This document shows positions 30,918 to 39,560 of a stretch of DNA of 45,732 bases, one piece after another. A model generated the notes under the pieces. That model saw nothing but the letters and a program-made list of their open reading frames with translations, was not told the origin of the DNA and made no database searches. This DNA is from Pseudomonadota bacterium (lineage in GTDB: Bacteria; Desulfobacterota; Desulfarculia; Desulfarculales; Desulfarculaceae). The position numbers were made by a program, and so were the translations under genes. The stretch covers positions 1 to 45,732 of the forward strand of contig JAHIQI010000031.1 of NCBI GenBank assembly GCA_018902755.1, written 5' to 3'. Within the stretch, counting starts at the first letter, position 1; every line of letters starts with the position of its first letter.

Positions 30918-31721
30918 CTAGGTATCGTGGGTCTGCGCGATCTTCTCCAGCATGGTCACCAGGCCCACCCCCAGGGTGTAAATGGACTCGATGGGCAGGT
31001 TGTCGGTGGCCGTGGCGTCGAAGCACAGGTTCAGGGTGGATTCCATGCCGTCCTCCGGGGGCCAGTAGCGGATCAGCAGGGGCAGCTTGGGCAGGGGCCG
31101 TAGGATCACCCCCAACTCGGGCGAGCCTTCCTCTTCCACCGCCTCGGCCCCGAAGATGTCTATCACCCATTCCATCAGATCGCGGTGCTCGTCGATCACC
31201 CTTTGCAGGGGCTTCTCGCAGCGCTGGGCGAACAGCCGGTGCCAGTCCTCGCCCCCCCGCAACTCTTTGAGCAGCACCCAGCGCCCCACCGGGTCCTTGC
31301 CCTGGCCCAGGCTCACGTAGTTGAGCATGGGCTCGGCCAGCCAGCCGTTCACGTGGCACTGGGAGGCCAAGCTGCCGTCCGGGGCCACGGTGAAGTTCTT
31401 ACCCAGGCACTTGAGAATCAGGTGCTTGCCGTTGTGGGCGCAGCCCAATTGCCCGGCCTTGGCGGCCAGGTCCACTTCCGCCACTCTGGCCTTGAGGGGG
31501 GCCAGGGCCCGCATCATCTCCTCGTCGGGAGTGGTGGCTTGGCCCAGCTCCTGGGCCAACTCCTCACGCACCCCGGGGTCCAGGTCCTTGCAGGCGCTGA
31601 GCGGCCTTTGCCCCCGCATGGCCGCGGCGGCAAAGGCCAGGCAGGCGTTCATGCCGCACTTCTTGCAGTTGGTCTGGGGAAGCAGCTTGTATAGGTCCAG
31701 GTAACTCTTGAGGGGGGCCAT
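30918..31721 (-). CDS. DUF3786 protein with N-terminal 4Fe-4S motif
   Basis: 267 aa. The N-terminus has a four-cysteine motif, C19, C22, C27 and C44 (NCKKCGMNACLAFA, then SACKDL), like the Fe-S domain of corrinoid/acetyl-CoA pathway proteins and related electron-transfer proteins. The rest is the DUF3786 domain (ending near RYWPPEDGMESTLNLCFDATATDNL, ESIYTLGVGLVTMLEKI). This protein type is found in anaerobes, often near C1 or corrinoid genes, with unknown function. A link with the nearby methyl-branch cluster is possible but not shown. ATG at 31721. It is downstream of, and on the same strand as, the LuxR-type regulator gene, with a 149-base gap. Confidence 0.87.
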   Translation of the reverse strand: MAPLKSYLDLYKLLPQTNCKKCGMNACLAFAAAAMRGQRPLSACKDLDPGVREELAQELGQATTPDEEMMRALAPLKARVAEVDLAAKAGQLGCAHNGKHLILKCLGKNFTVAPDGSLASQCHVNGWLAEPMLNYVSLGQGKDPVGRWVLLKELRGGEDWHRLFAQRCEKPLQRVIDEHRDLMEWVIDIFGAEAVEEEGSPELGVILRPLPKLPLLIRYWPPEDGMESTLNLCFDATATDNLPIESIYTLGVGLVTMLEKIAQTHDT

Positions 31722-31870
31722 GTCGCCGTGCTCCGTTGATGGTGCGCAATATCGCCTTAAGCCTACCCTCCGGCGGTTGTCCGCGAATCGCCCGAACGGG
31801 TGATATTCCCCGGCCAGTTAAAATGTGGCGCGAAAATCGATTCGCACATCCTTCGGCGCAGCCAGCCTGT

Positions 31871-32536
31871 TTAAACCAGCCCTTGCCTGGCGGCCCAAAC
31901 CGCCGCCTGCGCCCGGTCGTTTACCCCCAGCTTGTTGAAGATGTTCACCACGTGGCGCTTCACCGTGTTCTGGCTGATGCCCAACACGTGGGCTATGCGC
32001 GGTTTGGAAAGCCCCTGGGCGGTGAGGCGCAGCACCTCCAGCTCCCGCCTGGTCAGAGGCACCGCCCCCTCGGGCTGGAAGGGCATCTCGCCCAACTGGA
32101 GGCGGTTAATTTCCTCCAGGGAGCGCTCCAGGGTCATCAGTTCGCCCTCCAGGCGGGACTGGCGCTTTTTGCGGTGGGTGATGTCGAAGCTGATGCGGGC
32201 GGCGAATGCCACCACGCCCCGGCGGTCCACGATGGGGTAGGCCTTGGCCTCGCGCCAGATCTCCTCGCCCGCAGAGGTGACCATGTGGCGCTCCACGGAG
32301 TGGGGCCGCCCGTCGGCGAACACGGGACGCACCGGGCAGGAGTCCTGGCAGGGGGTGTCGCGGTCGGCGAAGACCCGGTAGCAGCGTTGGCCCACCACGC
32401 TCTGGTCGTCCTCCATGAGCGGCTCCTTGGACCAGATCACCCGGTAGTTGCGGTCCACGATCATCAGGGAGTCGCCCAGGCTGGCCAGGACCTGCCAGGC
32501 GGTTAGGTCGGGAGCTTGGCTTTGGTTGTGGCTCAC
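31871..32536 (-). CDS. PAS-LuxR type transcriptional regulator
   Basis: 221 aa. An N-terminal PAS domain (about 12-125) is followed by a short coiled linker (KKRQSRLEGELMTLERSLEE) and a LuxR-type helix-turn-helix (about 158-221: LTRRELEVLRLTAQGLSKPR, ISQNTVKRHVVNIFNKLGV). The PAS has three cysteines, C52, C63 and C67 (CYRVFADRDTPCQDSCPV), in nearly the same spacing as in the kinase at 27673. No receiver, so signal sensing is direct through the PAS, perhaps redox or metal. The start is a GTG at 32536 with AAAGGA upstream. Target genes unknown; the flanking DUF3786 gene or the larA unit are local candidates. Confidence 0.88.
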   Translation of the reverse strand: MSHNQSQAPDLTAWQVLASLGDSLMIVDRNYRVIWSKEPLMEDDQSVVGQRCYRVFADRDTPCQDSCPVRPVFADGRPHSVERHMVTSAGEEIWREAKAYPIVDRRGVVAFAARISFDITHRKKRQSRLEGELMTLERSLEEINRLQLGEMPFQPEGAVPLTRRELEVLRLTAQGLSKPRIAHVLGISQNTVKRHVVNIFNKLGVNDRAQAAVWAARQGLV

Positions 32537-32622
32537 CGGAGATTCCTTTCAGACCAGGCCGTAATTAGCGCGGATGTCTTTTTTATGGCACGGTCAGCGC
32601 CGGGCCGCAAGGATAAGCGGAG

Positions 32623-33366
32623 CTAGACGCCTGGGTGATGCCGGTGCTTCAGCCGCCGCTTGAGCAGCCAGGTGAACAGGCCCAGGGCCACCAGCACTCC
32701 GGCGGCCAAGGCCAGGTGCTCCCAGGAGGGGTCGCGCCAGATGCGGCGTAGACGGTCGGCGAACACGGTGATGGCCAGGGTGACCGGGATCATGCCCAGA
32801 ATGGTGCCCACCGCGAAACACCAGAGCCGTAAGCGGCTGGCCCCGGCGGCCAGGTTGATCAGGGTGAAGGGGGCCACGGGCAGCACCCGCAGGACGATGA
32901 TGGCGGTCACCCCGTGGTCGGCCATCTTTTGGCTCACCTTGCCGATCCTGCCGCCGGAAAATTTGGCCAGGGTTTGATGCCCGGCCGCGAAGCCCAGGCC
33001 GTAGACGGCCAGGGCGCTGGTTAGTGCTCCGGCCAGGGCGTAGGCCGCGCCCAGCCAAGGGCCGAAGACCATGCCCGTGGCCCCGATTAGCAACACCACC
33101 GGCAGCATGACCAACCCGCCCACCAGGAAACCGGCCATGGCGGCCAGGGGGGCCAGGGGCACGCCCCGCGCCGCGGCGGCCAGACGGTCCAGGCTTTGCT
33201 CGTCCAGCAGGCCGATGAATGGCCCCCACCGCCAAAAGGCGCACAGGGCCAGCAGCACGGCGGGGACGATGGCCATTTTCAGCCAGCGCCGCCAAGCGCG
33301 CCCTGGACGGGGCGCGGCTTGCGGCCCGGAATCCGCCCGTGGGGTTTTATCGGCCATGCCTGCCAT
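32623..33366 (-). CDS. TVP38/TMEM64 (VTT domain) membrane protein
   Basis: 247 aa, integral membrane protein of the DedA/VTT superfamily. After a basic, proline-rich cytoplasmic start there is one hydrophobic segment. The VTT core follows: GFLVGGLVMLPVVLLIGATG, the FGPWLGAAYALAGALTSALA segment, the conserved ADHGVTAIIVLRVLPVAPF and NLAAGASRLRLWCFAVGTILG. A last membrane helix precedes a basic HRHH tail. VTT proteins are linked to lipid scrambling or membrane homeostasis; many bacterial ones are fused to phospholipase D, but this one is not. GGAGG lies 9 bases before the ATG at 33366. It starts 34 bases after larA, so they are one operon. Confidence 0.9.
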   Translation of the reverse strand: MAGMADKTPRADSGPQAAPRPGRAWRRWLKMAIVPAVLLALCAFWRWGPFIGLLDEQSLDRLAAAARGVPLAPLAAMAGFLVGGLVMLPVVLLIGATGMVFGPWLGAAYALAGALTSALAVYGLGFAAGHQTLAKFSGGRIGKVSQKMADHGVTAIIVLRVLPVAPFTLINLAAGASRLRLWCFAVGTILGMIPVTLAITVFADRLRRIWRDPSWEHLALAAGVLVALGLFTWLLKRRLKHRHHPGV

Positions 33367-33400
33367 TCCCGTCTTCCTCCGACGAACCGGCCGGGCCGGG

Positions 33401-34663
33401 CTATCCGGTCAACAAGGGGCTCAGATAGGGCCCCTCGGGCATCACCGCCACCCGCCGGTGGGTGGCGCAAAGCTGGGCCACGGTGAAGGGCAGATTCTCC
33501 ACGTACTCCAGGCCGAAGGATCGGGCCTCCTGGGCGGGCAGGCCGGGGGCGTAGACCAGCACCCGCCCCAGGTGCTCCAGGCACTGGAAGTAGGCCTGGG
33601 CCCCCCACTGGTCGATGACAAAGTTGGCCGGGTCGGCGTGGCGCTCACGGAAGCCCTGGGGCGTGGCGCACAGGCGAACCATGCGGCAGTACTCCTCGCT
33701 GCCCAGGCCCTGGGCGCACTGGGTGATCCACAGCACCGTGCCGCCGGGCTTGGTTATGCCCTTGGCCGCAAGCAGGCCCTTGGACGACTGGTACAGGGTG
33801 TCGTCCAGGGGATAGCCGCCCCCGCTGGTGATCACCAGGTCAAAGGGCTCTTCCACCGGCACCACTGTCTGGCGGGCGGCCAGGTCGCAGCCCTCAACAT
33901 GGGCCCGGGGAAACTCTCCGGCGAACACGCCCAAGAGGCGGCGGCGGCGGTCGATGACCACGTTGAGCATGAAGTCCAGACCGGCGGCGCGGGCCACCCT
34001 GGCCACCTGCTCCTGAAAGGGGTTGCCGGTGAGGCCGCCGGCCCTGAGGCCGGGATGCTCGATCATCTTGAAGGAGTGCATGAAGTGCATGGTCTCCAGG
34101 GCGGAGACGCCGGGCAGGATGGACTTGCCGCCCCCGGAAAAACCGGCAAAGGGGTGGGGCTCGATGAGCCCGGTGACGATCTTCAACTCCGCCTGAAGAT
34201 AGCGCCGGTTCACCGCGATGGGCGCGCCTTCGATGGTGTCCACCACCTGCAGGGAGGCCTGGTCGCGGCAGTCGTGGTTGACCACCGGCCATTGGGCGGC
34301 GATCTCGGGCCCCAGCAGCTCGTCCAGTTCGGGGCCCAGGTTGGGCCGGTGCATGCCCGTGGCGATGAGGATGGTGATGCCCTCCCGAGGCACACCGGCG
34401 GCCAGCAGCGTGTCCAGCAGCGGCGGCAGCAGCAGGCGGTTGGGCACCGGGCGGGTCACGTCGCTGACCACGATGCAGGCGCAGGCCTTGCCCCGGGCCA
34501 GCTCGGCCAGGGGCGGCCCGCCCAAAGGCCGCGCCAGGGCCTGGGTCACCGCTTCGGCGGGATCGGCCAGGGGCGGCAGTTCCTCGCTCTGCAACAGGGC
34601 CGCGTTAGGGGGCAGATCCAGGCCAATTTCCTCACGACCGCAGGGTATTTTCACGCTGATCAT
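33401..34663 (-). CDS. larA: LarA family nickel-pincer-dependent racemase/epimerase
   Basis: 420 aa. LarA enzymes use a nickel-pincer nucleotide bound covalently to a lysine to racemise lactate or epimerise other 2-hydroxy acids. The active-site residues are all in place: R71 (SDVTRP), H105 (ATGMHRP), H170 (LIEPHPFAGF), the cofactor lysine K180 (SGGGKSILPG) and H196 (FMHSFKM). Their spacing matches that of the known lactate racemase. The maturation genes larB, larC and larE are not in the window and must be elsewhere if the enzyme is active. LarA paralogues act on several hydroxy acids, so lactate is only one option. The ATG at 34663 follows GGAGGTG. The gene is divergent from a LIV transporter operon. 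Confidence 0.9.
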   Translation of the reverse strand: MISVKIPCGREEIGLDLPPNAALLQSEELPPLADPAEAVTQALARPLGGPPLAELARGKACACIVVSDVTRPVPNRLLLPPLLDTLLAAGVPREGITILIATGMHRPNLGPELDELLGPEIAAQWPVVNHDCRDQASLQVVDTIEGAPIAVNRRYLQAELKIVTGLIEPHPFAGFSGGGKSILPGVSALETMHFMHSFKMIEHPGLRAGGLTGNPFQEQVARVARAAGLDFMLNVVIDRRRRLLGVFAGEFPRAHVEGCDLAARQTVVPVEEPFDLVITSGGGYPLDDTLYQSSKGLLAAKGITKPGGTVLWITQCAQGLGSEEYCRMVRLCATPQGFRERHADPANFVIDQWGAQAYFQCLEHLGRVLVYAPGLPAQEARSFGLEYVENLPFTVAQLCATHRRVAVMPEGPYLSPLLTG

Positions 34664-34877
34664 GGCACCTCCGGATAACTATGGGACTACTATAACCATT
34701 TGCCCGGCTACAGGCCATAGAAGCACAACACTGGAACATCACGCTCAAAAGAGTTATGCTTGGGCCGGTTGCCCGGTAGGCTTTTCGCCTTGGGCCGCGA
34801 ATGGGGCGCGACCGCGACAGTGGTGAGGCCGCCGCCGGTCACAGCCACAAAATCACAAAGGGAAGGGGAGGAGACTC

Positions 34878-36092
34878 ATGAAAAGGAAACTTTGGCTGCT
34901 GCTGGCCTTGACCGCCGCGCTGGGACTGGCCCTTGGGGCCGGACCGGCCATGGCCAAAACCATCAAGATCGGTCTTATCGACTGCTACAGCGGTCCGCCC
35001 AGCACCTATACCAATGACGTGCGCGACGCCTTCAAGCTTCAGATGGACAAGGTGAACGCCAAGGGCGGCGTCTGGGGTAACAAGTTCGAGATCGTCACCC
35101 GTGACACCAAGTTCAAGGTGGACCTGGGGCTCAGCCAGGCCAAAGAGCTGATCATGCGCGAGAATGTGTCCATGCTGGTGGGCACCATCAACAGCGCCTT
35201 GGCCCTGGCCCTGGCCGACCTTTGCCAGCGCGAAAAGATTCCCTTCTTCGCCACCTTCAGCAAGAGCGCCAAGATCAGCGGCGAAAAGGGCAATCGCTAC
35301 GTGTTCCAGATCACCGAGAACACCTCCATGATCGGCAAGGCCGCCGCGGCGGGCCTGGCCAAGAAGCCCTACGTGAAGTACTGGATCGCGGGCGACGACT
35401 ATGAGTACGGCCACGCCGTGGGCGAGGGCGTGTGGAAGCACCTGAAGAAGCTAAAGCCCGAAGTGCAGCTTCTGGGTCAGAGCTGGTGGAAGGTGGGCGA
35501 GCCCGACTTCACCCCTTACATCACCGCCATCCTGGCCGCCAAGCCCGACGCGGTGATCGTGGCCACCGGCGGCCGCGACTGCGTGCCCTTCCTCAAGGCG
35601 GCCCAGGCCACCGGCTTCAACAAGAAGGTCCCCTTCTTCATGCACACCGCCGCCGAGCTGGCCACCCTGCGCCCGGTGGGCAAGAACGCCCCCGAGGGCG
35701 TGCTGGGCACCAGCAACTACTTCTTCTATTATCCTGACAGCGCGGCCAACAAGGCCTTTGTCAAGGAGTTCCAGGACGCCTACAAGCGCCTGCCCACCGT
35801 GGGCGCTCTCTATGGCTATATCACCGCCCAACTGGTCATCCAGGCCTATCAAAAGACCAAGAGCCTGGACACCGAGAAGTTCATCGACGCGGTGGAGGGC
35901 CTGACCGTGCAGACCCCGGTCGGCCCGGTTAAGCTGCGGCCGGAAGACCACCAGGCGCTGCTGCCCATGTACATGGGCGTCACCAAGAAGTCGCCCAAGT
36001 ACGACTTCCTGGTGGCCGACGGCATCGTGACCATCTCCCCCGAAGAGGCCGCGCCCGACCTGGACGAGATCAAGAAGGCCCGGGGCAAGTAG
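34878..36092 (+). CDS. livJ: LIV-type ABC transporter substrate-binding protein (second system)
   Basis: 404 aa type I periplasmic binding protein. The signal peptide ends near GAGPAMA-KTIKIG. The mature part shows IDCYSGPPSTYTNDVRDAFK, NAKGGVWGNKFEIVTRDTKF and a C-terminal TVQTPVGPVKLRPEDHQ block typical of the LIV family. GGGGAGGAG precedes the ATG at 34878. It is divergent from larA with a 214-base gap and is followed by a strong terminator-like hairpin and then by livHMGF. The sequence is clearly different from the binding protein at 8056, so the ligand is probably different. Proximity to larA could hint at a hydroxy-acid or amide ligand, but this is weak. Confidence 0.93.
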   Translation: MKRKLWLLLALTAALGLALGAGPAMAKTIKIGLIDCYSGPPSTYTNDVRDAFKLQMDKVNAKGGVWGNKFEIVTRDTKFKVDLGLSQAKELIMRENVSMLVGTINSALALALADLCQREKIPFFATFSKSAKISGEKGNRYVFQITENTSMIGKAAAAGLAKKPYVKYWIAGDDYEYGHAVGEGVWKHLKKLKPEVQLLGQSWWKVGEPDFTPYITAILAAKPDAVIVATGGRDCVPFLKAAQATGFNKKVPFFMHTAAELATLRPVGKNAPEGVLGTSNYFFYYPDSAANKAFVKEFQDAYKRLPTVGALYGYITAQLVIQAYQKTKSLDTEKFIDAVEGLTVQTPVGPVKLRPEDHQALLPMYMGVTKKSPKYDFLVADGIVTISPEEAAPDLDEIKKARGK

Positions 36093-36120
36093 CTCCGGCC
36101 AAACCTCGCAACCAACGCCC

Positions 36121-36150
36121 GGCGGGCGGAGCGACCAGGCTCCGCCCGCC
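36121..36150 (+). terminator. Terminator-like hairpin between livJ and livH
   Basis: GGCGGGCGGAGC (36121-36132), loop GACCAG, GCTCCGCCCGCC (36139-36150): a perfect 12-pair stem. A TTTTTT run comes 12 bases later (36162-36167). It probably ends most transcripts after the binding-protein gene while some read through into the permease genes. Confidence 0.85.
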
Positions 36151-36193
36151 AGGCTGAACCGTTTTTTCAGCTCCCGCGCGCCAAGAGGAGTCC

Positions 36194-37087
36194 ATGGATT
36201 CGGCAAGCCATATAACCCTGGCTGCCTTGGGGCAACAGTTGCTGGTGGGGCTCAGCCGCACCACCATCCTGTTCATCGTCAGCTCCGGCCTCAGCCTCAT
36301 CCTGGGGGTGCTCAGGATACCCAACGTGTCCCACGGCTCCCTGTACATGATCGGGGCCTTCGTCACCTACTCGGTGGCCACCTTCATCGGCGGTCAGACC
36401 GGCTTCTGGGTGGCCCTGGCCGTGGCCCCGGTGGCGGTGGGCCTTTTGGCCCTGGCCGTGGAGAGGGGCATCTTCTGTCACCTCTATGAGCGCGAGCACC
36501 TCATGCTCCTGCTGTTCACCTTTTCGCTAATGCTGGTCCTGGGCGACGTGGTCAAGCTGATCTGGGGCTCGGACTACCGCTCCCTGGCCGCCCCGCCCAT
36601 GATGCAGGGCTCCTTCTCCCTGGGCGGCATGCCCTTTCCCCGCTACAACCTGTTTTTGCTGATCTTGGGCCCCCTGGTGGCCGTGGGCCTGTGGGCGCTG
36701 ACCAACAAGACCAAGATCGGCAAGATAGCCAGGGCCGCGGCGGTGGACCGGGAGATGGTGGCGGCCATGGGCATCAACGTGAGCTGGGTCTTCGCCTTCG
36801 TCTTCTGCCTGGGCTGCCTCATGGCCGGCCTGGGCGGAGCCTTGGTGGCCCCCACCCAGAACATCACCCAGGGCATGGACCACGCCATCATCATGGAGGC
36901 TTTCCTCATCGTGATAATCGGCGGCCTGGGCAACATGTGGGGCGCTCTCTTGGGCGCGGCCATCTTCGGGATCACCGATTCCATCGGCATCCTGGTGTGG
37001 CCCCAGTTCGCCATCGTCTTTCCCTACGTGGCGGTGACCATCGTGCTGGTTTTCCGGCCCAAGGGCCTGCTCAAGAGCACTTGGTGA
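36194..37087 (+). CDS. livH: LIV-type ABC transporter permease LivH (second system)
   Basis: 297 aa, inner-membrane permease. Family signatures include TTILFIVSSGLSLILGVLRI followed by PNVSHGSLYMIGAFVTY, and the coupling loop FLIVIIGGLGNMWGALLGAA. Hydrophobic segments span the protein. The ATG at 36194 follows AAGAGGAG. LivM starts 13 bases after the stop. It partners LivM from the same operon. Confidence 0.94.
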   Translation: MDSASHITLAALGQQLLVGLSRTTILFIVSSGLSLILGVLRIPNVSHGSLYMIGAFVTYSVATFIGGQTGFWVALAVAPVAVGLLALAVERGIFCHLYEREHLMLLLFTFSLMLVLGDVVKLIWGSDYRSLAAPPMMQGSFSLGGMPFPRYNLFLLILGPLVAVGLWALTNKTKIGKIARAAAVDREMVAAMGINVSWVFAFVFCLGCLMAGLGGALVAPTQNITQGMDHAIIMEAFLIVIIGGLGNMWGALLGAAIFGITDSIGILVWPQFAIVFPYVAVTIVLVFRPKGLLKSTW

Positions 37088-37100
37088 GGGGAGGGCGGTT

Positions 37101-38057
37101 TTGCACCAACAAAAACTGCTCAGTTCCCGCAGCCTGATTTTGGTGGCGGTCATGCTGGCCGCCCTGGCCATCTTCCCCACCATGGTCAGCCGCTACTACA
37201 TCTACCTGGTGGCCCTGATGCTGGTCACCGGGCTCTTGGCCACCAGCCTGAACATGGTTTTGGGCTTCGGGGGCATGTACCAGTTCAACCACGCGGTGTT
37301 CTACGGCGTGGGGGCCTATGCCGCCGCCCTGCTCACGGTGCGCGGCGGGGTCAACCCTTGGTGGGGCTATCTGCTGGGGCCGGTGGTGGCCGCGGCGCTC
37401 AGCCTGCTCATGGGCCTTATCTGCGTGCGGCTGAGCAAGCTGTACTTCGGCATGCTGCAAATTTCCCTGGGCAGCCTGGTGTGGGCCGTGGTGTTCCGCT
37501 GGTACTCCTTCACCGGCGGCGACGACGGCATGCACGGGGTGCCGGTGCCACCGCTCATCAGTTCCATAGACGGGGCCTACTACTTTGTCCTCATCGTCAC
37601 CGTGGTCTGCCTGGCGGTGATGTATCTCATCGTAAACTCGCCCTTCGGCCGGGTTTTTGAGAGCATCCGCGACAACCCGGAGCGGGCCGAGGCCATCGGG
37701 GTGAACGTGCGCCTGCACCAGCTCATCGGCCTGGTCATCGCCGGGTTCTTCGGCGGGGTGGCGGGCACCTTGTTCGTCACCGTGGAGGGCAGCGTCTTCC
37801 CGGACATGCTCTTCTGGACCCTGTCCCTGGAGATCATCATCATGTGCCTGTTGGGCGGATGGTTCACCTTCCTGGGGCCCATGCTGGGCGGCGGCATGGT
37901 GGTGGCGCTCCGGGCGGTGGTGGGCATCTACACCGACTACTGGACCATGGTGCTGGGCATCATCCTCATGCTGCTCATCTTCTTCCTGCCCCAGGGGGTG
38001 CTGGGCTTCTTCACCGCCCGCCTGGGACGCGGCCAAGCCGCGGGGGAGGGGGACTGA
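37101..38057 (+). CDS. livM: LIV-type ABC transporter permease LivM (second system)
   Basis: 318 aa. The start is an unusual TTG at 37101, supported by GGGGAGGG a few bases upstream and by the N-terminal hydrophobic helix that follows. The family block reads NMVLGFGGMYQFNHAVFYGV, then GAYAAALL, a diverged form of the usual GQxSLGHAxFxGIGAY. The coupling loop is MCLLGGWFTFLGPMLGGGMV. Ends two bases before livG. Confidence 0.93.
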   Translation: MHQQKLLSSRSLILVAVMLAALAIFPTMVSRYYIYLVALMLVTGLLATSLNMVLGFGGMYQFNHAVFYGVGAYAAALLTVRGGVNPWWGYLLGPVVAAALSLLMGLICVRLSKLYFGMLQISLGSLVWAVVFRWYSFTGGDDGMHGVPVPPLISSIDGAYYFVLIVTVVCLAVMYLIVNSPFGRVFESIRDNPERAEAIGVNVRLHQLIGLVIAGFFGGVAGTLFVTVEGSVFPDMLFWTLSLEIIIMCLLGGWFTFLGPMLGGGMVVALRAVVGIYTDYWTMVLGIILMLLIFFLPQGVLGFFTARLGRGQAAGEGD

Positions 38058-38058
38058 C

Positions 38059-38802
38059 ATGCTGAGGGTGCAAAACCTGCGCAAGTCTTTCGGCCCCTTC
38101 CTGGCGGTGTCCGACGCCAACCTAACCGTGGCCCAGGGCGAGATCGTGGCGGTGATTGGTCCCAACGGGGCGGGCAAGACCACCCTTTTCAAGCTGATAA
38201 CCGGCCAGCTAAAGCCGGACCAGGGCCAGGTGGTGTTCAAGGGTCAGGACATCGCGGGCCTGAGCCCACACCGGGTCTGCCGCCGGGGGCTGAGCCTGTC
38301 CTACCAGGTGGTGAGCGTGTTCCCGCGCATGAGCGTGTTCGAAAACGTGCGTGTGGCGGTCTTGGCCCGGCGGCGGCAGGTCTTGCGCCTGTTCACCCCG
38401 GCGGTGCGCCTGGCCGGAAAAGAGACCTGGGAGATACTCCAGAACGTTGGCTTGTCCGACAAGGCCGAGGTGATCAGCGGCACCCTGTCCCACGGGGACA
38501 GCAAGGTGCTGGAGATGGCCATCGCCCTGGGCAACCGGCCCGAGCTTCTGATCATGGACGAGCCCACCGCGGGCATGAGCCCAGAGGAGACCAGGGCCAC
38601 CATGGGCCTGATCCGGCGCCTCAACGGCGACATGGGCATCACCATCCTGTTCTGCGAGCACGACATGGAGCTGGTGTTCAACCTGGCCCAGCGCATCATG
38701 GTCATGCGCCAGGGCACGACCATCGCCCAGGGCACCTGCGACGAGGTCCGCTGTGACGAAAACGTGCAGCAGGCCTATCTGGGAGGCCACGGCAATGCTT
38801 GA
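38059..38802 (+). CDS. livG: LIV-type ABC transporter ATP-binding protein LivG (second system)
   Basis: 247 aa ATPase. It has a Walker A GPNGAGKT (about residue 36), the LivG region RRGLSLSYQVVSVFPRMSVF, a Walker B LLIMDEPTAGMSP and switch histidine FCEHDM. The signature loop reads TLSHGDSKVLEMAIAL, a common LivG variant of LSYGxQRxLEIAxAL. ATG at 38059. Its 3' end overlaps the livF start by eight bases. Confidence 0.94.
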   Translation: MLRVQNLRKSFGPFLAVSDANLTVAQGEIVAVIGPNGAGKTTLFKLITGQLKPDQGQVVFKGQDIAGLSPHRVCRRGLSLSYQVVSVFPRMSVFENVRVAVLARRRQVLRLFTPAVRLAGKETWEILQNVGLSDKAEVISGTLSHGDSKVLEMAIALGNRPELLIMDEPTAGMSPEETRATMGLIRRLNGDMGITILFCEHDMELVFNLAQRIMVMRQGTTIAQGTCDEVRCDENVQQAYLGGHGNA

Positions 38803-39493
38803 GCTGACAGGGGTGCACACCTACTACGGCCTGAGCCATATCCTCTTCGACGTGAGCCTGAGGGTCGAGCGCGGCGAGGTGGTGGCCCTCTTGGGCCGAA
38901 ACGGCGCGGGCAAAAGCACCACCATGCGCTCCATCATGGGCCTTACCCCGCCCAAGCGCGGGCGCATAGTGTACAAGGACCAAGATATCACTGGCCTGAA
39001 GCCCCATCTCAGGGCCCGTTTGGGCCTGGGCTACGTGCCCGACGACCGCCGGGTCTTCGCCGACCTCACCGTGGGGGAGAACCTGGAAATCGTGGCCCGC
39101 ACCGGCCACGGCTCCGACCAGTGGGACAAGGACAAGGTCTACTCTTTTTTCCCGCCGCTGGCCGAGATCGACGGGCGCCAGGCGGGCTTCCTCAGCGGCG
39201 GGGAGCAGCAGATGCTCACCATCGGCCGGGCCCTGATGACCAATCCCGACTTTTTGCTGCTGGACGAGCCCACCGAGGGCCTGGCCCCGCTGGTGGTCCG
39301 GATGCTGGCCCAGCAGATACAGAGCCTTAAGCAGACCGGGTTGACCGTGCTGTTGGCCGAACAGAACCAGGAAGTGGCCCTGGGGCTGGCTGACCGAGGC
39401 TACATCATTGACAACGGAGTGATCCGCTACTCCGGCACCATCGAGGATCTTAGAGCCGACGAGGAAGTGCGCAAGCGCTACCTCATGGTCTGA
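38795..39493 (+). CDS. livF: LIV-type ABC transporter ATP-binding protein LivF (second system)
   Basis: 232 aa from the ATG at 38795, which has GGGAGG eight bases upstream and matches the family's normal N-terminus (MLELTGVHTYYGLSHIL). The frame is open from 38753, but the extra residues are not family-like. It has Walker A GRNGAGKS, LivF-type VPDDRRVFADLTVGENL, a signature LSGGEQQMLTIGRAL, Walker B LLLDEPTEGLAP and LLAEQNQ. It completes the second transporter. The kinase gene follows after 67 bases, with a small GC hairpin (39532-39549) between. Confidence 0.95.
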   Translation: MLELTGVHTYYGLSHILFDVSLRVERGEVVALLGRNGAGKSTTMRSIMGLTPPKRGRIVYKDQDITGLKPHLRARLGLGYVPDDRRVFADLTVGENLEIVARTGHGSDQWDKDKVYSFFPPLAEIDGRQAGFLSGGEQQMLTIGRALMTNPDFLLLDEPTEGLAPLVVRMLAQQIQSLKQTGLTVLLAEQNQEVALGLADRGYIIDNGVIRYSGTIEDLRADEEVRKRYLMV

Positions 39494-39560
39494 GCCGACA
39501 GCCGGCCGCCTCCCACAGGCAGCAACTTTGGCGGGCCGTTACTGGCCCGGGCCGGCGGCG

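Noticed and set aside
33071..34678. 535-aa plus-strand open frame
   Set aside because: Antisense of larA and the VTT gene; both real genes have good ribosome sites and complete motifs.
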